A DNA stretch of 64,000 nt from Lentzea atacamensis (GTDB lineage: Bacteria; Actinomycetota; Actinomycetes; Mycobacteriales; Pseudonocardiaceae), in contig NZ_QLTT01000004.1 in the NCBI RefSeq assembly GCF_003269295.1, positions 124,001 through 188,000 on the forward strand, in the 5' to 3' direction. Each line of letters opens with the position of its first letter. Within the stretch, counting starts at the first letter, position 1. Below, piece by piece: positions 57,698-64,000 of this stretch. Below the pieces are notes generated by a model that had not been told where the DNA came from, made no database searches, and was given only the letters and a program-made list of their open reading frames with translations. The translations under genes were made by a program, and so were the position numbers.

Positions 57698-58354
57698 ATG
57701 GACTTCAACGGTGCTGTGGTGCTGGTGACCGGTGCCAACCGCGGGCTCGGCCGTGCGTTCGCCCGAGAGCTCGCGAAACAGGGGGCGAAGGTCTACGCCG
57801 GCGCGCGCAACCCGGCGTCCGTTGTGGACGACGGCGTGATCCCGGTCCAGCTCGACGTGACCGACGACGCGTCCGTCGCGGCCGCGGCCAAGGAGCTCGG
57901 CGACGTCTCGATCGTCATCAACAACGCGGGCGTGGCCATCGGTGGCGAGGACGTCGACAGCATCAGGACGGAGTTCGACGTCAACTTCTACGGCCTCGTC
58001 CGCACGACTGACCAGTTCGCGCCCATTCTGAAAGCCAATGGTGGCGGCGTCCTCGTCAACGTCCTGAGCGTCCTGTCCTTCATCGGCTGGCCGGGCGCGC
58101 GCGGTTACGCGGCGTCCAAGGCGGCGGGGTGGTCGCTGACGCAGTCGACGCGGGAAGCGTTGCGGGAACAGGGAACTCGCGTCATCGCCGTGCACGCCGG
58201 GTTCATCGACACGGACATGGCGTCGGGCGTCGACGCACCCAAGATCGCGCCGGAGGACGTCGTTTCCCAGGTGCTGCAAGCGATTCGGAACGGTGATGAC
58301 GAGGTGCTCGCCGACGACCTCACTCGTTCGGTGAAGGCCGCACTGGCCTCTTGA
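57698..58354 (+). CDS. SDR-family oxidoreductase
   Basis: 218 aa, ATG 57698 with AGGAGG 7 bases upstream. Classical SDR: TGANRGLGRAFARELAKQGA (TGxxxGxG), INNAGVAIGGED (NNAG), Ser in LVNVLSVLSFIGWPG and the YxxxK motif in GARGYAASKAAGWSLTQSTR. NADP(H)-type oxidoreductase of unknown substrate, probably controlled by the divergent HxlR protein. Confidence 0.92.
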   Translation: MDFNGAVVLVTGANRGLGRAFARELAKQGAKVYAGARNPASVVDDGVIPVQLDVTDDASVAAAAKELGDVSIVINNAGVAIGGEDVDSIRTEFDVNFYGLVRTTDQFAPILKANGGGVLVNVLSVLSFIGWPGARGYAASKAAGWSLTQSTREALREQGTRVIAVHAGFIDTDMASGVDAPKIAPEDVVSQVLQAIRNGDDEVLADDLTRSVKAALAS

Positions 58355-58459
58355 GACACTCGGCGCGGCACACGTGAGCATCGTTCGGAACTAGGTGTTC
58401 CCCCTGAACGTCCGGCGTAGGTTTCGCCGCATTTGTCGGACGTGCCAAGGGGAACAGCG

Positions 58460-58766
58460 ATGCTCAACAGACGAGGTGTGCTCGCGGCGGGAGGACTTGT
58501 GGCAGGCGTGTTCGGTGTGCCGCAACTGCTCGCGCCGGCCGGGGGTCATGAAGCCTCGGCGCACGGCGAGTTCCAGGAGTCGAAGAACTTCACCGGTACG
58601 AAACCGGAACCAGTGCCGTGGACACGCGCGATGCCGGTACCGCCCGTGCTCAGACCACTGGTGTCCACACCGAAGCAGGAGATCTACCAGCTCTCGATCG
58701 AACGCACGACCGCCGAGATCCTGCCCGGCCTGCAGTCGCCGGTCATGGGCTTCGGCGGTCAGTTCG
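58460..58766 (+). pseudogene. 5' fragment of a multicopper oxidase gene
   Basis: About 102 codons. Tat-type signal (LNRRGVLAAGGLVAGVFGVP), then PEPVPWTRAMPVPPVLRPLV, IYQLSIERTTAEILPGLQSP and VMGFGGQF, the N-terminal cupredoxin start of a CotA/bilirubin-oxidase-like enzyme. The remaining 350-400 residues, including all copper ligands, are absent. The reading frame then runs antisense into the acetyltransferase gene. Confidence 0.75.
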
Positions 58767-59190
58767 TCTCGGTGAACCCGAGCCGCCGCGCCACGCCACC
58801 GCTCGCGATGTTGGCTTCGTCGTGCCAGATCTGAACTCTGCGCACACCGCCGAGCCCGAACGCGAACTCGACGAGCTCGGCGACCGCGCGGGTGGTGTGG
58901 CCGCGCCCGGTGTGGGCGGGATGCAGCCAGGAGCCGATCTCCACCACGTCACCCGCCCGGTCCGCACCGGCCACACCCACGACGGCGCCGTCGACCGTGA
59001 TCGCGTGGTTGAACAACGTCCCGTTCTCCCAGCCGACCTTCGACGCGGCGGGAAAGCCGGCGACGGACGAAGCGTCGTAGTCATCGGACACCCATGACAC
59101 CCACGGCCGCAGATGCGCGAGCGACTCCGTCACGACCCGCGGCAACTCCGCCGCGTCAGCGTCATTCACCCTGCGAAGCCGCATCCCCAT
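58759..59190 (-). CDS. GNAT (RimJ/RimL-type) acetyltransferase, C-terminally truncated
   Basis: 143 aa, ATG 59190 (ATG 59184 is close). GNAT core: WLHPAHTGRGHTTRAVAELV (acetyl-CoA loop), RVQIWHDEANIASGGVARRL, GFTETN. Family members usually continue 20-40 residues after RRLGF; here the frame stops at once, in sequence derived from the multicopper oxidase remnant. It may still fold, but part of the last strand is missing. Confidence 0.72.
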   Translation of the reverse strand: MGMRLRRVNDADAAELPRVVTESLAHLRPWVSWVSDDYDASSVAGFPAASKVGWENGTLFNHAITVDGAVVGVAGADRAGDVVEIGSWLHPAHTGRGHTTRAVAELVEFAFGLGGVRRVQIWHDEANIASGGVARRLGFTETN

Positions 59191-59193
59191 ACT

Positions 59194-59379
59194 TCACTCT
59201 GTAGCGGTGTTCGCGAGCAGCGCACCGTAGTAGTCCGCGCTGGCCTGCGACGTCCGCATCCCGGCCACCTCGACGTCCCCGGAGCTGAACCACTTGAACA
59301 GGTGCTCGAACCCGGAGAAGTCCGGCCCCGAGACGTACCCGTCGATCGACGTGCTGGCCCCCGTGTAAACCCTGCTCAT
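59194..59379 (-). pseudogene. 5' fragment of a RibD/dihydrofolate-reductase-like gene
   Basis: About 60 codons: SRVYTGASTSIDGYVSGPDF, SGFEHLFKWFSSGDVEVAG, then ASADYYGALLANTATE. This is the start of a RibD C-terminal-domain protein (typically about 200 aa). The rest is gone; the stop falls just before the acetyltransferase start. Confidence 0.68.
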
Positions 59380-59399
59380 CGCCCTGCCTCCCGTGTGGC

Positions 59400-60350
59400 T
59401 CACCGCCGGCTCATCCCCACGTCGAACACGGCAGGCGACTTTCGACACGCGTTGCGATAAACGTGCCACGCGATCACCAGATCCTGCATCGGCAACCCGG
59501 CCGGGCTGTACACCGTGACCTGATCCGGACTGCTCCGCCCAGCGTGCTCCCCGCGCAACACCGCCCCGATCGTCGTGTCCGCGGCAACGTGCGCCAGCCC
59601 GGCATCATCCACCACGACCAGCGCGCCAGCCAGCAACTCCGGCGCCAGCTCGGCCTTGCCCGGCTCATCCGCCCCGAGGCTGGTGACGTGGGTGCCCGGC
59701 GGAACCCGGTGCAACACCGGCTCCCGCGACCACGTCGCCATCAACACGATCTCCCCGACGCCTCCCGACGCGTCGCCCGCCACTGCCGTGATGCCGAGCC
59801 TCTCCGCCCACGCCACGAACTCCGCCTCCGCCGCGGGGTTCGTGTCCCGCACCTCCACCGAGTCGATCGGCCGGAGTGCGGCCAGCGCCTCCAGCTGCGC
59901 GCGGCCCTGGGTTCCGGCGCCGATCACCGTCACGGTGCGGGCGTCGGGGCACGCGAGCAGGTGGGCTCCCAGCGCGCCGCCGAGCCCGGTGCGCAGCGCT
60001 GTCGGGCCGGCGCTGTCGATCAGGGCCAGCAGGTCGCCGGTCTCCAGGTCGTGCAGGCAGATCACGCCGGTGATGGCGGGGGAGCGGTTCGGGTTCTTGG
60101 CGTGCACCTTCACCGTGTAGGCGGGGATGCCCGGCGCCAGCCCCGGCACCAGGATCATGGCCGTGACGTCCGGCGTCACCGGCACCCGCACCCGTTGCCC
60201 TGGACCCGCCGCGCCCGCCTGGCCCGTTGCACCCGCCGGGCCTGCCGCGCCCGCCGGGCCTGCCGCGCCCGCCCGCAGCGCCTCCGTCAGCTCCACCGCC
60301 AGCCGCGGCAGGTCCACCTCGACGTCCCCGGCCCCCAGCACCACCGCCAT
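59400..60350 (-). CDS. ornithine cyclodeaminase/mu-crystallin family protein
   Basis: 316 aa from ATG 60350. NAD-binding Rossmann segment TVTVIGAGTQGRAQLEALAA and the family hallmarks YTVKVHAKNPNRSPAITGVI, LIDSAGPTALRTGLGGALGA and HVTSLGADEPGKAELAPELL. Residues about 28-53 are a Gly-x-x run (GAAGPAGAAGPAGATGQAGA) absent from normal family members, encoded by an imperfect 9/18-bp repeat. An amino-acid or imine reductase/deaminase is expected; substrate unknown. Confidence 0.87.
   Translation of the reverse strand: MAVVLGAGDVEVDLPRLAVELTEALRAGAAGPAGAAGPAGATGQAGAAGPGQRVRVPVTPDVTAMILVPGLAPGIPAYTVKVHAKNPNRSPAITGVICLHDLETGDLLALIDSAGPTALRTGLGGALGAHLLACPDARTVTVIGAGTQGRAQLEALAALRPIDSVEVRDTNPAAEAEFVAWAERLGITAVAGDASGGVGEIVLMATWSREPVLHRVPPGTHVTSLGADEPGKAELAPELLAGALVVVDDAGLAHVAADTTIGAVLRGEHAGRSSPDQVTVYSPAGLPMQDLVIAWHVYRNACRKSPAVFDVGMSRR
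60215..60275 (-). repeat. in-frame minisatellite coding a collagen-like insert
   Basis: An exact 18-bp unit CCGCCGGGCCTGCCGCGC repeats at 60233-60250 and 60251-60268, with decayed copies to the left. It encodes (G-P-A-G-A-A)-type triplets inside the ornithine cyclodeaminase-like gene. Confidence 0.8.
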
Positions 60351-60443
60351 ACCCACACCCTCCCGGAGTCGCTCCCCGCCACGCGTTCCTCGTATAGCGA
60401 GAGAAACGAAACAGCGTTTCGATGACACCCCGATCAGGTGAAG

Positions 60444-61469
60444 CTAGACCCAGCGGACGTGCGTCCCGTCCCGGACGGTGCCGACGTACTCCTCCAGCAG
60501 GTCCTCCAACGCCACGACACCGCGCACCGCACCGTCGGCATCCACCACGCGCGCGAGGTGCGACTGCGCACGGCGCAACGCGGCCAGCGCCTCGTCCAGA
60601 CGAGCGTCCACGGGCACCTCGGGCAGGCCGCGCACCCGAGCGCGCGGCACCGGAGTCGCCGCGCCCTCCAGGTCCAGCACGTCCTTGACGTGCAGATACC
60701 CGATCAAGCCGGTGTCCGACAGCACCGGGAACCGCGAGAACCCGGTGGCCGCCACCGCGGCCTCGATCTCACCGACCGTCGGTGAAGCCGACACCGTCGT
60801 CAGCCGCTCCAGCGGCACCAGCACGTCGGCCACCGTGCGCTCGGCCGAGGACAGCGTCTGCGCCAGCCGCCGGTGCTCGGAGTCCTCCAGCAACCCCTCC
60901 GACCGCGACTGCCCGATCAGCAGCGCCAGCTCGTCCGGCGTGTAGGCCGACTCCAGCTCGTCGACGGGCTCGACGCCGAAGCGGCGCAGCACCCACCGCC
61001 CGACAGCGGTGAACAGCGCCAGCGCTGGCGCGATCATCCGCGAGAAGCCGTAGTGCACCGGAACCAGCCACACCGCCGCCCGCTCCGGGCCGGCGATCGC
61101 CAGGTTCTTCGGCACCATCTCGCCGAGAATCGTGTGCAGCGCGACGACGATGACCAGCGCCACCGCGAACGCCACACCGTGCACCACGGCCAACGGCAGT
61201 CCAATGGCGCTGAGGGGACCCTCAAGCACAGAAGCCAGCGCGGGCTCGGCGATCGCACCCAGCCCCAGAGAACACAACGTGATGCCCAGCTGCGCGCCCG
61301 CGATCAGCAACGGCAGTTGCTGCGAAGCCTTGATCGCGGTACGGGCGCGTGAAGAACCCTTGTCCGCCAACGCTTCCAACCGGTCCCGCCGCGCGGTGAT
61401 CACCGCGAACTCGGCGCCGACGAAGAAGGCGTTGCCCGCCAGCAACAACACGACGATGAAGAAGTTCAC
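60444..61469 (-). CDS. CNNM/CorC-family membrane protein with CBS domains
   Basis: 341 aa, GTG 61469 overlapping the upstream stop (GTGA). DUF21/CNNM domain with four helices (FFIVVLLLAGNAFFVGAEFA, GAQLGITLCSLGLGAIAEPA, HTILGEMVPKNLAIAGPERA), then two CBS domains (FSRFPVLSDTGLIGYLHVKD, LARVVDADGAVRGVVALEDL, LEEYVGT). Lacks the C-terminal CorC_HlyC domain of its partner. Family members are linked to Mg2+ or Co2+ efflux. Pairs with the next gene, a common actinobacterial arrangement. Confidence 0.9.
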   Translation of the reverse strand: MNFFIVVLLLAGNAFFVGAEFAVITARRDRLEALADKGSSRARTAIKASQQLPLLIAGAQLGITLCSLGLGAIAEPALASVLEGPLSAIGLPLAVVHGVAFAVALVIVVALHTILGEMVPKNLAIAGPERAAVWLVPVHYGFSRMIAPALALFTAVGRWVLRRFGVEPVDELESAYTPDELALLIGQSRSEGLLEDSEHRRLAQTLSSAERTVADVLVPLERLTTVSASPTVGEIEAAVAATGFSRFPVLSDTGLIGYLHVKDVLDLEGAATPVPRARVRGLPEVPVDARLDEALAALRRAQSHLARVVDADGAVRGVVALEDLLEEYVGTVRDGTHVRWV

Positions 61470-62773
61470 GACGACACCACCCGCAGCTCGGCCACGCGAT
61501 GGCGGTCCATCCGCATGACGGTCACCCGCCATCCGTCGACCCGGATCTCGTCGCCGACATCCGGAATGCGCCCGAGCCGGGCCAGCACGAGCCCGGCCAG
61601 CGTCTCGTAGTCACCGACCGGCATGCGGAACCCGGTCGCCTCGGCCACCTCGTCATCCCGCAGCAGCCCGGACACGAGCCAGCTGCCCTTGCCCAGCGAC
61701 CGCACCGGCGCGGCCTCGCCGCGGTCGTGCTCGTCGCGCACGTCGCCGACGATCTCCTCGACCACGTCCTCCAGCGTCACCATGCCCGCCGTGCCGCCGT
61801 ACTCGTCCACGACCAGCGCCGTCTGCAGGCCCGAAGCCCGCAGCCGGTCCAGCAGCGCGTCGCCCTCCAGCGTCTCCGGCACCGAGGTGACCGGCCGCGT
61901 CAGAGCGGAGAGAGGAGTCGTCCCGCGCAGAGCGGCGGGCACGGCGAATGCCTGCTTCACGTGCACCATGCCGCGCACTTCGTCCAGCGACCCGTCGTGC
62001 ACCGGAAATCGCGAGAACCCGGTCTCGCGCGCCTTCAGCACGAGATCCGCAACGGTCGCGTCGGCCCGCAAAGCCTCCACTCGCACGCGCGGCGTCATGA
62101 GCTCATCCGCGGTCCGGTCACCGAACCGCAGCGACCGGTCCAGCAGCACCGCGGTGCCCTGGTCCAGCGTCCCGTGCTCGGCAGACGTGCGGACGAGAGC
62201 GCCCAGCTCCTCGGGTGAACGAGCCGACGCGAGCTCCTCGACCGGCTCGACGCCGAAGCGGCGGACCAGCCAGTTCGCCGAGTTGTTCATCCAGTTGATC
62301 AGCCACCGGAACACTGTGGAGAACCCCGCCTGGATCCCCACGACCAGGCGCGCGGTCTGCAGCGGCCGGGCGATCGCGAGGTTCTTCGGGACCAGCTCGC
62401 CGAACACCATCGACAACGCCGTGGCGATCGCGAGCGCCAGAGCCAGCGACAGACCGCCGGCCACCGCCACCGGCACGCCGAGCGCGGTCAGGCCGGGCTC
62501 GATCAGGGACGCGATCGCGGGCTCCGCGATGTACCCGGTGATCAGCGTGGTCAGCGTGATCGCGAGTTGCGCGCCGGAGAGCTGGAAGGACAACGTCCGA
62601 TGCGCGCGGTCGATGGTCCGCGCCTTCGCGTCACCGACCTCGGCGACGTGCCGCTCGACGGTGCTGCGTTCCAGAGCGGTCAGCGAGAACTCCGCCGCCA
62701 CCGCGATGAAGGTGCCCGCGGTCAGCGCCACGACGGCGACCAGACCGAGCACGCTCAACAGGGCTCCGGTCAC
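61466..62773 (-). CDS. CNNM/CorC-family membrane protein with CorC_HlyC domain
   Basis: 435 aa from GTG 62773. CNNM domain (AVAAEFSLTALERSTVERHV, LSGAQLAITLTTLITGYIAE, FGELVPKNLAIARPLQTARL), CBS pair (GFSRFPVHDGSLDEVRGMVH, ALVVDEYGGTAGMVTLEDVV, EEIVGDVRDEHD) and the C-terminal transporter-associated domain (SWLVSGLLRDDEVAEATGFR). Probable divalent-cation transporter or its regulator. First of a two-gene operon. Confidence 0.92.
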   Translation of the reverse strand: MTGALLSVLGLVAVVALTAGTFIAVAAEFSLTALERSTVERHVAEVGDAKARTIDRAHRTLSFQLSGAQLAITLTTLITGYIAEPAIASLIEPGLTALGVPVAVAGGLSLALALAIATALSMVFGELVPKNLAIARPLQTARLVVGIQAGFSTVFRWLINWMNNSANWLVRRFGVEPVEELASARSPEELGALVRTSAEHGTLDQGTAVLLDRSLRFGDRTADELMTPRVRVEALRADATVADLVLKARETGFSRFPVHDGSLDEVRGMVHVKQAFAVPAALRGTTPLSALTRPVTSVPETLEGDALLDRLRASGLQTALVVDEYGGTAGMVTLEDVVEEIVGDVRDEHDRGEAAPVRSLGKGSWLVSGLLRDDEVAEATGFRMPVGDYETLAGLVLARLGRIPDVGDEIRVDGWRVTVMRMDRHRVAELRVVSS

Positions 62774-62881
62774 CTACGCGCTCCAACGGAACAAGGGACC
62801 GGGTTGGTATGCCAGCCGGGGCCAGACCCCATGGGGACGGCTCAACTCCTCATGACTAAGTACGTGAACAGCCAGACGAGT

Positions 62882-63898
62882 CTAATTGTGGGCAGTGGAC
62901 GCCCTGAGCACCACCTCGCCCGCCACACGGACGGTGCGTGCCTCGTCACCGCCCGGATCCAGCACGAGACCTGCGGCGATCTCGCCCATCTCCTCCAGCG
63001 GCAGCCGCACCGTCGACAGCGCGGGCACCGTGTCGCGCAGCGTCGGGATGTCGTCGAACCCGGCGATCGACATGTCCTCCGGCACCCGCACGCCACGCTC
63101 GCGCAACGCGGCCATCGCACCCATCGCCATCACGTCGGTCACGGCGAACACGCAGGTGGCGCGCGACTTCGACGCCAGCAGCTCCAGCGCGGCCTCGTAT
63201 CCGCCGTCGCGCGTGAACGCGCCGTTGATCACCAACGGCGGCGCGGCGCCGGCGTCCGCGAGCCCCGCCTTGAACCCGGCGAGCCGATCACGTGCCACGA
63301 ACAGTTCGGAGGGGCCGGCCAGCACGGCGAACCTCTTGTGACCGAGCTCGGTCAGCGCACGGGCCAGCGCCCGGCCGCCCGCGCGGTTGCCGGGGACGAC
63401 CGTGTCGGTGCCGAGCTTCGCCTGCGACACGCACGCGACACGCCCGCCCTGCTCGGTGAACGCGTCGATCTCCGCCGCCAGCCGCGCCTGCGCCGTGCGG
63501 TCGGTCGTCCGCGAACCGGCCAGAACGATCGCCCGCGCCCGGTGCGCCCGCAGTGTGGAGACCAGCTCCACCTCGCGTTCGGGCCGCCGCCCGGTCGTGC
63601 CCAGCACGACGACGAGTCCTGCCTCCTCGGCCACGCGGGTCACGCCCGCCGCGATGCAGGAGAAGTACGGGTCGGTGATGTCGTGGACGACCAGGCCGAC
63701 GAGGGAGCTGGAGTTGCGGGCCAGCGCCTGCGCGGACGCGTTCGGCACGTAGCCGAGCTGCTCCGCCGTGCGCAGGACGCGGTCGCTCAGCTCCTCGCTC
63801 ACCTGCCGCGTGCTGCCGTTGAGCACGCGCGAGGCCGTCGCCAGCGACACCCCAGCCTGCTTGGCCACCTCGGCAAGCGTCACCTGTCGGGCGGACAC
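62882..63898 (-). CDS. LacI-family transcriptional repressor
   Basis: 338 aa from GTG 63898 (GGAGG 5 bases upstream; GTG 63904 is weaker). HTH and hinge: TLAEVAKQAGVSLATASRVL, NGSTRQVSEELSDRVLRTAE, then the sugar-binding core VGLVVHDITDPYFSCIAAGV, ATCVFAVTDVMAMGAMAALR, SIAGFDDIPTLRDTVPALST. It likely regulates a sugar operon to the right of the window; two palindromes lie just upstream. Confidence 0.93.
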   Translation of the reverse strand: MSARQVTLAEVAKQAGVSLATASRVLNGSTRQVSEELSDRVLRTAEQLGYVPNASAQALARNSSSLVGLVVHDITDPYFSCIAAGVTRVAEEAGLVVVLGTTGRRPEREVELVSTLRAHRARAIVLAGSRTTDRTAQARLAAEIDAFTEQGGRVACVSQAKLGTDTVVPGNRAGGRALARALTELGHKRFAVLAGPSELFVARDRLAGFKAGLADAGAAPPLVINGAFTRDGGYEAALELLASKSRATCVFAVTDVMAMGAMAALRERGVRVPEDMSIAGFDDIPTLRDTVPALSTVRLPLEEMGEIAAGLVLDPGGDEARTVRVAGEVVLRASTAHN

Positions 63899-63949
63899 GA
63901 CCACCTCCGTCAACGTGCATGTGAGCGCTGAGACTAACTCGCGCGGAGG

Positions 63950-63963
63950 TTGACGGCCGTCAA
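63950..63963. promoter_or_regulatory. perfect 14-bp palindrome upstream of lacI-type gene
   Basis: TTGACGG / CCGTCAA, 51 bases before the repressor start. Candidate autoregulatory operator. Confidence 0.5.
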
Positions 63964-63983
63964 GTGCCACGATTAGCGTGGCG

Positions 63984-63997
63984 GGAAAGCGCTTTCC
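63984..63997. promoter_or_regulatory. perfect 14-bp LacI-type operator
   Basis: GGAAAGC / GCTTTCC with a central CG, a standard LacI-family operator. Near the right edge, probably controlling a divergent sugar operon beyond the window. Confidence 0.7.
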
Positions 63998-64000
63998 AGC

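Noticed and set aside
1-64000. CRISPR arrays
   Set aside because: No regularly spaced direct repeats with unique spacers were seen; the tandem repeats at 31518 and 60233 have no spacers.

Overview
The window is high-GC actinobacterial DNA with strong G/C bias at third codon positions, many GTG starts and 4-bp GTGA/ATGA start-stop overlaps. The gene set (WhiB3/WhiD-type regulator, SigF/RsbW, GarA, FtsR, PucR, WYL, DUF1996, trypsin-lectin proteins, polymorphic toxins) points to a filamentous actinomycete, probably Pseudonocardiaceae (Lentzea/Saccharothrix-like). That placement is inferred from gene content only.

Layout. 1-1.8 kb: GntR, DapA-family and IlvD/Edd-type sugar-acid operon (minus strand). 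1.95-5 kb: broken anti-sigma paralogue, DUF1996 protein, intact ECF sigma/anti-sigma pair. 5.3-7.4 kb: oxidoreductase, penicillin-acylase remnant, chimeric pseudogene made of pieces of two genes that are intact elsewhere in the window. 7.6-12.1 kb: secreted ALF-repeat toxin with putative immunity gene, remnant of a PT-HINT toxin with an orphan immunity gene, and two copies of a small-secreted-protein/trypsin pair, each copy with one broken partner; the intact trypsin lacks its catalytic His and Ser. 12.3-19.1 kb: ureohydrolase / ThDP decarboxylase / aldehyde dehydrogenase / Na+ symporter operon divergent from a PucR regulator, best read as catabolism of 2-ketoarginine or agmatine. 19.2-24.5 kb: tRNA-Glu, methyltransferase, broken TPR gene, membrane proteins, argS, MITE-like inverted repeat. 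24.6-28.7 kb: whiB, sigF/rsbW, HATPase-STAS fusion, anti-anti-sigma, ANTAR regulator. 28.8-36.7 kb: pgsA-like gene, gcvH, garA, ftsR, DUF151 nuclease, second MerR, Clp-N protein, tandem glycine riboswitch and gcvP, in an order like the M. tuberculosis Rv1822-Rv1832 region. 36.7-42.2 kb: small stress/regulatory genes, aldo/keto reductase, two gene fragments, VWA protein.

42,471-55,524 is an integrated element of about 13 kb with visibly lower GC. An exact 18-bp direct repeat (attL/attR) bounds it; a large serine integrase lies at its left end and a tRNA with a UAA anticodon near its right end. It splits a conserved host gene (3-methyladenine DNA glycosylase-like) into an N-terminal part on the right and a C-terminal part on the left; joining them restores one frame of about 290 codons. 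Inside are a DUF2637 membrane protein, two HNH endonucleases plus a NUMOD4 remnant, an FDXHR zinc protein, many small phage-like genes, a P27-type terminase small subunit, a possible scaffold-like protein, a minus-strand cluster of small membrane proteins, an XRE repressor and a folded-RNA candidate. I find no large terminase, portal, capsid, tail, Rep or TraB gene. It is therefore either a degraded prophage or a phage satellite.

55.5-64 kb: DUF1801 protein, Imm63-like and HxlR genes, SDR dehydrogenase, a deletion scar joining a multicopper oxidase and an acetyltransferase, ornithine cyclodeaminase with a collagen-like insert, two CNNM/CorC proteins and a LacI repressor beside two palindromes.
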